Positions 25,686-33,682 of a stretch of DNA of 64,000 nt are shown here, one piece after another (within the stretch, counting starts at the first letter, position 1; each line of letters opens with the position of its first letter). The stretch comes from PALSA-129 sp963842505. Lineage in GTDB: Bacteria; Acidobacteriota; Terriglobia; Bryobacterales; Bryobacteraceae. Location: the NCBI GenBank assembly GCA_963842505.1, contig CAWJGZ010000004.1, positions 1,426,001 through 1,490,000 on the forward strand. Reading direction: 5' to 3'. The translations under genes and the position numbers were made by a program. The notes under the pieces were generated by a model that did no database searches, was not told the DNA's origin, and saw only the letters and a list, made by a program, of their open reading frames with translations.

Positions 25686-27869
25686 ATGAAAACACTTTAT
25701 CTGAAGCGGTTTGTTCTCATCCTTGGGGCGGCCTCCGCCGCGCTTGCTTACCAGGGAGCCAAAGAGCCGGATGCGGCCCGTTGGAAGCAAGAGGCCGCCA
25801 GGGTCACCATCATCCGCGACGATTGGGGCATCGCCCACGTCCACGGAAAGACCGACGCCGACGCGGTGTTCGGCATGGAGTATGCGCAGGCGGAAGACGA
25901 TTTCAATCGTGTCGAGACGAACTACCTCAACGCCATGGGACGCCTGGCGGAGGCCGAGGGAGAATCGAGGATCTACCAGGACCTGCGGATGAAGCTCTTC
26001 ATCGACCCGGCGGAACTCAAGAAAGACTACGCCGCCAGCCCGGCCTGGCTGCAAAAGCTCATGGACGCTTTTGCCGACGGGCTGAATTACTACCTTTACA
26101 AGCATCCCGAAGTGAAACCCCGCGTGATCCGGCGATTTGAGCCGTGGATGGCGCTGAGTTTCACGGAAGGCAGTATCGGCGGCGATATCGAGAAGTTGAA
26201 CCTCGGTCAGCTTGGGGCCTTCTACGGCAAAGCTCCGGTGAGCCCGCCGGCGGCGGCGGCGCAGGATTTCGACGAGGAGCCGAGGGGATCGAACGGCGCG
26301 GCCGTCGCGCCCGCCAACACGGTGAACCATCACGCGCTGCTGCTGATTAATCCACACACCTCGTTCTACTTCCGTTCTGAACTGCAAATGGTGAGCGACG
26401 AAGGCCTGGATGCCTACGGAGCAGTAACCTGGGGCCAGTTCTTCATCTACCAGGGATTCAACGAGCACGCCGGGTGGATGCACACATCGAGCGGCGTGGA
26501 TGCGGTGGACGAGTACCTGGAAACGGTCACTAAGAAGGCCGGCGGCTTCTATTACAAGTACGGGAACGAGGAGCGCCCTGTAGTCGCCACCGAGATCGCG
26601 GTGCCGTACAAGACCGATTCCGGAATGGCGGAAAAGAGATTCACGGTGTACCGCACGCATCACGGGCCGGTCATCCGCGAGGTCAACGGCAAGTGGGTGA
26701 GCGTCCGGTTGATGCACGAACCCATCAAGGCGCTGACGCAATCTTTCACGCGCACCAAGGCAACCGACTATAAAACATACCGGCAGACCATGGAACTGAA
26801 AGCGAACTCGTCGAACAACACGATTTTCGCGGATGCCGACGGCGATATCGCTTACTTCCACGGCAATTTCATTCCCCGGCGCGATACCAGCTTCGACTTC
26901 ACCAGGCCGGTGGATGGCAGTAATCCGGCGACGGAGTGGAAAGGGCTTCTGGACGTGGATGAGACGCCGCACCTGCTGAATCCCAAGAGCGGCTGGCTCT
27001 ACAACACCAATAACTGGCCGTGGTCGGCGGCCGGGCCGAGCAGTCCGAAGAAGGAAGACTATCCGGCTTACGTGGAGCAAGGCGGCGAATCGGCGCGTGG
27101 GTTGCACGCGGTGAGGGTGCTCGAAAACAAGAAGGATTTCACGCTCGAATCGCTGATCGCCGCGGCCTTCGACAGTTACCTCACGTGGTTTGAGAAGCCC
27201 ATTCCGGCGCTGATCAAAGCCTGGGACGAGACTCCGGCCGGCAATCCCCTGAAAGCCAAAACAGCCGATCAGATCGCGGTGCTGCGCAAGTGGGATCTGC
27301 GGTGGGCGGCGGACTCCGTCCCGACATCGCTCGCGATCTTCTGGGCCGAGGATGTGCGGCGGAGCGTGGGCGGCGGCGGGCGAGGCTCGGGCGTATCGCA
27401 GGACGAAGCCATCAGCCGGGCGCCGGCGGAGTTGCTTTTGCAATCGCTCGCGGCGGCATCGGACAAACTGGCGGCCGATTTCGGAAGCTGGAAGACCCCG
27501 TGGGGCGACATCAATCGATTCCAGCGGTTGAACGACGATATCGCGCCGAAATTCGACGACGCCGGTCCGAGCATTCCGGTGGCCTTCCCTTCGGCAATCT
27601 GGGGGTCGCTGGCGTCATTCGGAGCGCGCGCGTATCCGGGGACCAAGAAGTGGTATGGCAGCAGCGGCAACAGCTTCGTGGCAGTGGTGGAGTTTGGCAA
27701 GACCGTGCGTGCCAAGGCCGTGACGGCTGGCGGCGAGAGCGGGAATCCGGCGTCCAAGCACTTCAACGATGAGGCCAAACGGTACGCCACCGGCGACTTG
27801 CGGGAAGTTTACTACTACCCCCAGCAACTCAAAGGGCACACCGAGCGGGAATACCATCCGGGAGAGTAA
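25686..27869 (+). CDS. Penicillin acylase-family Ntn hydrolase
   Basis: A 727-residue exported N-terminal-nucleophile amidase of the penicillin/acyl-homoserine-lactone acylase family. After a signal peptide comes the alpha-subunit motif TIIRDDWGIAHVHGKTDADA. Autocleavage should occur at RG|SNGAAV, freeing Ser202 as the beta-subunit nucleophile. The oxyanion/catalytic Asn context appears as LKANSSNNTIFADADGDIAY, and the His/Arg region as TVYRTHHGPVI. These enzymes remove acyl chains from amides such as lactams, N-acyl homoserine lactones or peptides; the substrate is not predictable. Spacing to neighbours suggests a single-gene unit. Confidence 0.9.
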   Translation: MKTLYLKRFVLILGAASAALAYQGAKEPDAARWKQEAARVTIIRDDWGIAHVHGKTDADAVFGMEYAQAEDDFNRVETNYLNAMGRLAEAEGESRIYQDLRMKLFIDPAELKKDYAASPAWLQKLMDAFADGLNYYLYKHPEVKPRVIRRFEPWMALSFTEGSIGGDIEKLNLGQLGAFYGKAPVSPPAAAAQDFDEEPRGSNGAAVAPANTVNHHALLLINPHTSFYFRSELQMVSDEGLDAYGAVTWGQFFIYQGFNEHAGWMHTSSGVDAVDEYLETVTKKAGGFYYKYGNEERPVVATEIAVPYKTDSGMAEKRFTVYRTHHGPVIREVNGKWVSVRLMHEPIKALTQSFTRTKATDYKTYRQTMELKANSSNNTIFADADGDIAYFHGNFIPRRDTSFDFTRPVDGSNPATEWKGLLDVDETPHLLNPKSGWLYNTNNWPWSAAGPSSPKKEDYPAYVEQGGESARGLHAVRVLENKKDFTLESLIAAAFDSYLTWFEKPIPALIKAWDETPAGNPLKAKTADQIAVLRKWDLRWAADSVPTSLAIFWAEDVRRSVGGGGRGSGVSQDEAISRAPAELLLQSLAAASDKLAADFGSWKTPWGDINRFQRLNDDIAPKFDDAGPSIPVAFPSAIWGSLASFGARAYPGTKKWYGSSGNSFVAVVEFGKTVRAKAVTAGGESGNPASKHFNDEAKRYATGDLREVYYYPQQLKGHTEREYHPGE

Positions 27870-28030
27870 GGACGGGGGCGCGCAAGAGACCGCTCACCGA
27901 GGAGCCGTCATGTGGCGCAGGCGGTTTCGCCAAGCGCTTCCGCCTGCCAACCGCTCCGCTCGGAGGTGTGCGCGAACAAACGGCGGGCGGGGCGCGGTCC
28001 AGAGTGATGCCTCGCACGGTTGCCGGCGCG

Positions 28031-28171
28031 CTACTCTTCTTCTTCCTCGACCTTTACGGGATCGAGGTCCTCATCCTCGAAGATCTGATGGCAATCCAGA
28101 CATTCCAGGTAGTCGACGCCATCACGCCGGGCGATGATTTGGGTGCGGGGGTGCTCGCAAGCGGTCTGCAT
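28031..28171 (-). CDS. 46-residue zinc-ribbon-like protein
   Basis: A small frame: MQTACEHPRTQIIARRDGVD followed by YLECLDCHQIFEDEDLDPVK and an acidic tail. C5 and H7 plus C24-x-x-C27 (with H28) can make a four-ligand zinc site. Codon use matches a real gene, and the pattern looks like small Zn-ribbon proteins of other Acidobacteriota, from memory. It starts with ATG at 28171 without a clear ribosome-binding site and is divergent from hemB 100 bp away. Function is unknown. Confidence 0.6.
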   Translation of the reverse strand: MQTACEHPRTQIIARRDGVDYLECLDCHQIFEDEDLDPVKVEEEEE

Positions 28172-28270
28172 AACAACGCTAGATGAGGTTTATTTTAACC
28201 GGGCGGCGGGGTATGTCAAGCCCCCCGGCCGGCCTATGGTACCGTTGGCGGGGAGTTACAATTCAGGTCT

Positions 28271-29242
28271 ATGCCCTTCCCTACCCACCGTCTCCGGCGG
28301 TTGCGCGCGACGCCCGCCCTCCGTGACTTGGTCCGCGAGACTCATCTCCATCCGGGCCAGTTCATTTTGCCGCTGTTCGTCTGCCCGGGTGAAGGCGTGC
28401 GGCGCGAGATCAGCTCGATGCCGGGCAACTATCACTTGTCGGTGGACGAACTGGTGAAGGAGTGTGTGGAAGTGCATTCGCTGGGGATCGGCGGAGTGAT
28501 CCTGTTCGGGCTGCCGGAATCGAAGGATGAGATGGCCTCGGGCGCGTATGACGAGAACGGCATTGTGCAACGAGCCATTCGCGCCATCCGCAAAGAAGTG
28601 CCGGATCTGCTGGTGGTGACGGACGTCTGCAACTGCGAATACACCAGCCACGGCCACTGCGGCTACGTCAAGGGTGGCGACGTAGACAACGACACCACCT
28701 TGCAGTGGCTGGCCAAGGCGGCGCTCTCGCACGCGCGAGCCGGCGCCCACATGGTGGCGCCCTCCGACATGATGGACGGGCGGGTCTGGGCCATCCGCCA
28801 GTCCCTGGATGCCAACGGCTACGAGAAAATTCCGATTATGGCGTATGCCGCGAAATTCGCATCGGTGTTTTATGGACCGTTCCGCGAGGCGGCCGAATCG
28901 GCGCCGCAGTTCGGCGACCGGCGCAGCTACCAGATGGACCCGGCCAACGGCCGTGAGGCGATGCAGGAGATCGAGCTGGACCTGCAGGAAGGCGCCGACA
29001 TCATTATGGTGAAGCCGGCGCTGCCGTACCTGGACCTGATCAGCCAGGCGCGCCAGCGCTTCGACGCGCCGATTGCGGCCTACCAGGTGAGCGGGGAATA
29101 TTCCATGATTATGGCGGCGGCGCGCAATGGCTGGCTGGACCACGACCGGGCGATGATGGAGACGCTGACTTCCATCACGCGGGCGGGGGCCAGCATCATC
29201 CTGACGTATTTTGCCAAACCGGCCGCGCGGCTGTTGTCATAA
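28271..29242 (+). CDS. hemB: Porphobilinogen synthase (delta-aminolevulinate dehydratase)
   Basis: A 323-residue cytoplasmic enzyme that condenses two 5-aminolevulinate molecules to porphobilinogen in haem and cobalamin synthesis. The zinc-type cysteine cluster is present (DVCNCEYTSHGHCG), as are both active-site lysines (MAYAAKFAS and IIMVKPALPYLD). N-terminal RLRRLRATPALRDLVRET is typical of the family. Length is normal. It is not next to other hem genes. Next on the same strand lies only a convergent nth, 7 bp after the stop. Confidence 0.97.
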   Translation: MPFPTHRLRRLRATPALRDLVRETHLHPGQFILPLFVCPGEGVRREISSMPGNYHLSVDELVKECVEVHSLGIGGVILFGLPESKDEMASGAYDENGIVQRAIRAIRKEVPDLLVVTDVCNCEYTSHGHCGYVKGGDVDNDTTLQWLAKAALSHARAGAHMVAPSDMMDGRVWAIRQSLDANGYEKIPIMAYAAKFASVFYGPFREAAESAPQFGDRRSYQMDPANGREAMQEIELDLQEGADIIMVKPALPYLDLISQARQRFDAPIAAYQVSGEYSMIMAAARNGWLDHDRAMMETLTSITRAGASIILTYFAKPAARLLS

Positions 29243-29249
29243 AGGCCGG

Positions 29250-29924
29250 TCACGAACCGAGATTCCAGGCGGTCTTGTCCTTTGAGTAGCAGAGTGCATT
29301 GAGTTTGCACTCGGCGCACTTGGGATTACGAGCCTGGCACAGGGCGCGGCCGTGCAGAATCACCTGGTGCGAAAAAAGAATCCACTTGTCGCGCGGGATG
29401 ATGCGCGCCAGGTCCTGCTCGATCTTCACCGGGTCGGTCTGTTTGGTGAGATCCAGACGGCCCGCAATGCGCTGCACGTGGGTATCCACCACCACGCCCG
29501 AAGCGATGCCATAGGCCGTCCCGAGCACCACGTTGGCGGTCTTGCGCGCGGCGCCGGGGATCGACAGCATTTCTTCCATGGTGCGCGGCACGCGACCGCC
29601 GAAATCGGCGATCACTTTCCTTGCGGCGCCGACGATGGATTTCGCCTTGTTATTGAAGAAGCCCGTGCTGCGGATGTCCTGCGCCAGCACTTCCGGCCGG
29701 ACCGCGGCGAAATCGTCCGGCGTGGGATATTTCGCGAAAAGCCCGGGGGTGACTTCGTTGACGCGCTTATCGGTACACTGCGCCGAGAGGATGGTCGCCA
29801 CCAGTAACTCCCACGGGCTGTGATGATGAAGCGCACAGGTGGCGGCGGGATACATCTCATCCAGGGCGGATAGAATGGCAGCCACGCGGGCGCCGCGTTG
29901 GGCTGCGGTCTTGGGACGAATCAC
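29250..29924 (-). CDS. nth: Endonuclease III
   Basis: A DNA glycosylase/AP lyase for oxidised pyrimidines in base-excision repair. It has the helix-hairpin-helix and catalytic Lys region (LSIPGAARKTANVVLG), catalytic Asp in VVDTHVQRI, and the C-terminal [4Fe-4S] pattern C-x6-C-x2-C-x5-C. The frame stays open to 30164 but that would overlap the next gene by 220 bp; GTG at 29924 (224 residues) or GTG at 29885 (211 residues) fit the family length. It is divergent from the TPR membrane protein, with starts only 18 bp apart. Confidence 0.95.
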   Translation of the reverse strand: MIRPKTAAQRGARVAAILSALDEMYPAATCALHHHSPWELLVATILSAQCTDKRVNEVTPGLFAKYPTPDDFAAVRPEVLAQDIRSTGFFNNKAKSIVGAARKVIADFGGRVPRTMEEMLSIPGAARKTANVVLGTAYGIASGVVVDTHVQRIAGRLDLTKQTDPVKIEQDLARIIPRDKWILFSHQVILHGRALCQARNPKCAECKLNALCYSKDKTAWNLGS

Positions 29925-29942
29925 GTTACGCTGTGATTGGAC

Positions 29943-31238
29943 ATGCGTGCGCGTCTTCTTCTGCTGGCCGCTGCGCTGGTTGTGTGCGGCGCTTCGCTCG
30001 GTTCGGGTTTTCACTTTGACGATTATGCCATTTTCTCCGGCCCGCTCTGGCAGCCCGGGTGGGCGTGGCTCGCGCCGGGCGTGCTCAACCGGCTGACCCT
30101 CTGGCTGAACTACCAGGCCGGCGGCGGAGCCTTCCTGTGTCACACGGTCAACCTGGCTTTGCACTTGGGAGCGGTGCTGCTGCTATATGAATGCCTGCGG
30201 CGGCTGGGGAGCGAGCGCGCGGCGTTGATCGCGGCGGCCATCTTTGCGGTGCATCCGCTACAGGCTGAGGCCGTGAACTACATTTCGGCGCGCGGCTTTC
30301 TGCTGGCGGCGACCCTCCTGCTGGCGGCGCTCGCAAGCTGGCTGAGCAGCCCTGCGGGCGGCGGTTGGCGCGCGAAAGCGCCTGCCCTACTGTTTCTGGC
30401 AGCGGCCCTGCTGGCCAACAATCAGTGGACGCTGCGCGCGGCTCCGGGAGTTCACGCGTCGCTCTACTGGCTGGCGCAAGGCGTGGTTGCCTGGCGATAC
30501 CTGCGGCTGCTGGTAGCTCCCTGGGGCTTCACGGTGGATCCGGATGTGCGCCAGCCGGCGCTCTGGCTGGCGGTGGCCGCATGGGGAGCCTTGCTGCTTG
30601 CCGCCGGCGCGTTGTGGCGCTGGCGAGCGAAAAGTCCAGCCATCCGGTGGGCTTTCGCCGGATTGATGCTCTTGATTGCCGGCGCTCTGTTTCCGGCGCG
30701 GGACTTGGCGGCCGACTACCGCATGTACCTGCCGATGATTGGCTTCTCCGCGGCGGCCGGCGTTTTGCTCGAGCGCGTGAAACCGCGCCAGGTGGCCATG
30801 GGGGTGGTGCTGCTGCTGGCGGCGGCGGGCGCGGCGCGAACCTGGGTGTGGCTCTCCGACGAGCGCCTATGGCGGGAAGCCGTGCGGCGCGCGCCCGAAA
30901 AGGCGCGTCCCAAAATCCAACTGGCGCGTGCCGTGCGGGCAGCCGAGGCGCTGGATCTGTTGAACCAGGCGCGCGAGTTGGAACCGCACAATCCGGAGGT
31001 GCCCGCGGCCATCGGCAAGGTGCTGCTGGACGAACAGCAACCCGATGCGGCCCTGACGGAATTCACTCACGCGCTGGCGCTTGAGCCACGCAACGCCGTC
31101 ACCCTGAACAATCGGGGCGTGGCGCTGGCGGAGATCGGTCAGACGGAAGCCGCTCGCCTGGATTTCGAGCAGGCGCTGGAGATCGCGCCGGACTTTGCCG
31201 AAGCTCGCGAGAATCTCAGTAAGTTGCCGGCCCGGTGA
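29943..31238 (+). CDS. TPR-containing multi-pass membrane protein
   Basis: A 431-residue protein in two halves. Residues 1-310 hold about eight hydrophobic helices with FHFDDYAIF near the start and VNLALHLGAVLLLYECLRRL and AAIFAVHPLQAEAVNYISAR, a pattern shared with TMTC/DUF1736 and PMT-like membrane glycosyltransferases. Residues 330-430 are TPR units (LTEFTHALALEPRNAVTLNN). The first loop keeps a DD pair like the Asp residues of those enzymes, but the loop is short, so glycosyl transfer is an inference. Start at 29943 avoids a TTG two codons earlier. The 3' end overlaps the convergent gene by 23 bp. Confidence 0.75.
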   Translation: MRARLLLLAAALVVCGASLGSGFHFDDYAIFSGPLWQPGWAWLAPGVLNRLTLWLNYQAGGGAFLCHTVNLALHLGAVLLLYECLRRLGSERAALIAAAIFAVHPLQAEAVNYISARGFLLAATLLLAALASWLSSPAGGGWRAKAPALLFLAAALLANNQWTLRAAPGVHASLYWLAQGVVAWRYLRLLVAPWGFTVDPDVRQPALWLAVAAWGALLLAAGALWRWRAKSPAIRWAFAGLMLLIAGALFPARDLAADYRMYLPMIGFSAAAGVLLERVKPRQVAMGVVLLLAAAGAARTWVWLSDERLWREAVRRAPEKARPKIQLARAVRAAEALDLLNQARELEPHNPEVPAAIGKVLLDEQQPDAALTEFTHALALEPRNAVTLNNRGVALAEIGQTEAARLDFEQALEIAPDFAEARENLSKLPAR

Positions 31239-32037
31239 TCTGCACGTCCACGGTGACGTTTTGCCAGTCCGGCAATTCAATGAATTTGAGCTTGGTATTG
31301 AAGGGCAGGACGAGTTCCTTGGATGCCCCCGCCGGGATGCTGGTGATGAAGGCGAACGTGCCCGCGGCGTCTTCTTCCGAATTTCGCGTGCGGCCCCACA
31401 CCGTGACATTGCCGGTGAGCCGGTCCACATCCACCTCGGAATGGTTGATGAGCACAAAGGTCACGTCGACCACCTTCTTGTCGTCCTTGTTTTCGCTGAA
31501 GCGGACGCCGGAAACCTCAATGAACTTCTGCAGCGCATTCACCTTGGTCCCGGGTTTGGCGGCCGGGTTATCCACGTTGGTGGCGGCGGCGGCCGCGTTG
31601 GAGCCGTGGTTGCGCGTGGCGACGGCGTAAACGCCTAAGCCTACGCCCAGGAATGCCATGGCGAACAGCACGGCCAGCGCCCATGTGGGCAACACGGCGC
31701 CAGGGCCCTGCCTTTTCGGCGGCGGGGGTGGCGGCGCGGCGGCGAATAACAGCGACTGCGAGTGCGCCGGCAGCGCGGGCGGCTCCGGCTGTAAGGCGGC
31801 GGGTGGCGGCGGAGGCGGCGCGGGCCGGTACTCCGGGGGTGGTGGCGCCGGCGGCGGTGGGGTGAAAACCGGCGGCGGAGCCGGCTCAGACGACGGTTGC
31901 GCCGGCGCGGCCGGACCCGGCGTGGCGGCCGGCGGCGCTGCCGAAGACGCTTCGGCGGCCTTCGCGGCGCAATCCGGGCAGTCGTTGTACGACGGAGGAA
32001 CCTCGCGCCCGCATTGCGGGCAGATCCACGTGAACAT
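31216..32037 (-). CDS. Zinc-ribbon, proline-rich, single-pass membrane protein
   Basis: A 273-residue protein of clear modular build: an N-terminal zinc ribbon (ICPQCGREVPPSYNDCPDC), about 90 residues of Pro/Ala-rich linker, one membrane helix (WALAVLFAMAFLGVGLGVYA) near residue 130, then an external beta domain (VSGVRFSENKDDKKVVDVTF ... VDVQITGP) like the small immunoglobulin-type domains of DUF4352-style proteins. The zinc ribbon should face the cytoplasm. It may share a transcript with pgeF 20 bp upstream. Function unknown. Confidence 0.75.
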   Translation of the reverse strand: MFTWICPQCGREVPPSYNDCPDCAAKAAEASSAAPPAATPGPAAPAQPSSEPAPPPVFTPPPPAPPPPEYRPAPPPPPPAALQPEPPALPAHSQSLLFAAAPPPPPPKRQGPGAVLPTWALAVLFAMAFLGVGLGVYAVATRNHGSNAAAAATNVDNPAAKPGTKVNALQKFIEVSGVRFSENKDDKKVVDVTFVLINHSEVDVDRLTGNVTVWGRTRNSEEDAAGTFAFITSIPAGASKELVLPFNTKLKFIELPDWQNVTVDVQITGPATY

Positions 32038-32057
32038 GTGTGTGCCTCACTCTTACT

Positions 32058-32705
32058 TTAACGCGCGGCAATGCCGGCGAAGGAGTACAGGCGGCCGGCG
32101 GCTTCACGGTCGCGGCGGAAGGAATGAAACTCCGCGGACCGGCACTTCGTGCAGAGATGCGACGCGTAGATCCGCTCCGCCGTTACGCCGGATTCCAGCA
32201 ATTGAGCGCGGTTGGCGGCCGCCAGATCGATATGCGCGCGACCCTCCGCGCCAAACTGCGCGGCGACCTCCGGCCCCACTTCGTAACAGCAGACGCCGAT
32301 GGCCGGGCCAATGGCGGCATGCAAATCGCGCGGGTTGCTGGAGAAGCGGCGGCTCATGGCTTGCACCGCACGCAGGGCGATGCGCGCCACGGTGCCGCGC
32401 CAGCCGGCGTGCACGGCGGCCACGGCGCGGTTGCGCTCATCCACCAGCAGGATCGGCACGCAATCGGCGGTCTTCACGCCGATCACCGCGCCGGGCGCAT
32501 CTTCGAGCAGCGCGTCGCCCCGCCCCAAAACACCGCTGCGCCCATCGGCCGAGATGCAACTGTCGGAGTGTACCTGCTTGACGGTGGCCAGATTTTCAAA
32601 CAGAGCGGGAATATCGGAGCGCCGCGTGCCGAAGCCGTGAAGCAGCCAGGGAATGGCATCGAGTTCGGTAGACCGGTAGATATGGCGGGAATCGCAATAG
32701 AACAC
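32058..32705 (-). CDS. pgeF: Polyphenol oxidase/laccase-domain protein (peptidoglycan editing factor type)
   Basis: A 215-residue YfiH/DUF152-family protein. Metal-site motifs are intact: KQVHSD, KTADCVPILL, VHAGWRGT and IGPAIGVCCYEVG. The E. coli homologue removes wrongly incorporated amino acids from peptidoglycan precursors; other members are purine-nucleoside phosphorylase/adenosine deaminase-like. It starts 2 bp after the nuoB stop, so the two genes are translationally linked; the pairing has no obvious functional logic. Confidence 0.88.
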   Translation of the reverse strand: MFYCDSRHIYRSTELDAIPWLLHGFGTRRSDIPALFENLATVKQVHSDSCISADGRSGVLGRGDALLEDAPGAVIGVKTADCVPILLVDERNRAVAAVHAGWRGTVARIALRAVQAMSRRFSSNPRDLHAAIGPAIGVCCYEVGPEVAAQFGAEGRAHIDLAAANRAQLLESGVTAERIYASHLCTKCRSAEFHSFRRDREAAGRLYSFAGIAAR

Positions 32706-32707
32706 GA

Positions 32708-33274
32708 TTACGCCGGGTTCTGAACTTGCGCGATGCGGACCTGCTGCTTGAAGTTTTCCAGCATGGATTCGTCGAGACGCACTTCGGTGGGCCGCTTCAC
32801 CAGCGTGGTCATCTTGTCGATCTTATCCTGCAGCTTGAGCAATCCGTAAAAGAGATTCTCGGGCCGTGGCGGGCAACCGGTGATGTAGACATCCACGGGA
32901 ACGACCTTATCGACGCCCTGCAGCACGGCGTAGGTGTGGAACGGGCCGCCCACGCTCGAGCAGGCGCCCATGGAGATGCACCACTTGGGATCGGGCATCT
33001 GGTCCCAGATGCGTTTCAGAACCGGCGCCATCTTAAGCGTCACGGTGCCGGCCACGATCATCAGGTCGGATTGCCGCGGGCTCGGCCGGAAGACCTCCGC
33101 GCCAAAGCGCGCGATGTCGAAACGGGAGGTGCTGGCGGCGATCATCTCGATGGCGCAGCAGGCCAGTCCAAAAGTGACCGGCCAGATGGAAGACAGCCGC
33201 GCCCAATTGAACACATGGTCTACCGACGTGGTAACGATGTTTTGTTCAAACTGGTTTTGGATAAAAGATGCCAC
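32708..33274 (-). CDS. nuoB: NADH-quinone oxidoreductase subunit B
   Basis: A 188-residue subunit of the peripheral arm of respiratory complex I. The N2 [4Fe-4S] ligands are all present: the tandem Cys in FGLACCAIEM, Cys in MGACSSVGG and Cys in ITGCPPRPE. Position and length are typical. No other nuo gene is in the window; the gene is followed by pgeF rather than nuoC, so this copy stands outside an ordinary nuo operon. Confidence 0.95.
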   Translation of the reverse strand: MASFIQNQFEQNIVTTSVDHVFNWARLSSIWPVTFGLACCAIEMIAASTSRFDIARFGAEVFRPSPRQSDLMIVAGTVTLKMAPVLKRIWDQMPDPKWCISMGACSSVGGPFHTYAVLQGVDKVVPVDVYITGCPPRPENLFYGLLKLQDKIDKMTTLVKRPTEVRLDESMLENFKQQVRIAQVQNPA

Positions 33275-33682
33275 GCCATGATTCTATCATCAAAGCCTCA
33301 TACTCTTCCGCCCGGCCCACTCCCACGGGCGTGCGACATAAGAGTGAATGTGACGGCGATTTCCCAGAGAAACAAGCGAACCTGAGCGTGCGAGGTACTC
33401 AGCACGGCGTTAGCGAGCGGCCAGGTTTAGGCTGCGTGGCGAGCCGCTCGCTCACGCTCGCGGTTCTGTCGCGTGGCGGGCCGCTCGCTGACGCCACACC
33501 GTGGCGGGGGGCGCAATTATCCGCTTTTGTGCCGCGCGCCCGCCGTTCGGGAGACGGAGTGATCGAAATGAGCGGCGGGAATCGTCCTTTCGCCGGACTT
33601 CCCCGGATGATGGTAGCGTGAGAGTTGTCATCGGCTGGCTGTTGGCGCGGCCAAGGCGCACCCTGTCGAGAGAACCTGCTCT
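33275..33682. other. Gene-free gap holding a dispersed repeat
   Basis: About 400 bp between nuoB and the HTH regulator, which diverge. The centre is the repeat at 33327-33463. Just beyond it, CCGCTCGCT recurs (33442, 33480), marking further short repeats. No convincing gene; an open frame across it is an artefact of the repeat. Promoters for both neighbours should lie at its edges, but I see no strong -35/-10 pair. Confidence 0.6.
33327..33463 (+). repeat. Dispersed intergenic repeat, copy B
   Basis: Inverted relative of 23739-23880, with about 10 bp missing near its centre compared with copy A. Both end in an AGCGAGCGGC...CCGCTCGCTCAC inverted pair, so each copy can fold on itself. Confidence 0.8.

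Noticed and set aside
25239..27443. 734-codon minus-strand frame opposite the penicillin acylase-family gene
   Set aside because: No motif or start signal; the plus-strand gene has a complete Ntn-hydrolase pattern.
33268..33621. Plus-strand frame in the gap after nuoB
   Set aside because: It translates the dispersed repeat; a similar peptide arises at 23.7 kb on the other strand only because the repeat is there.
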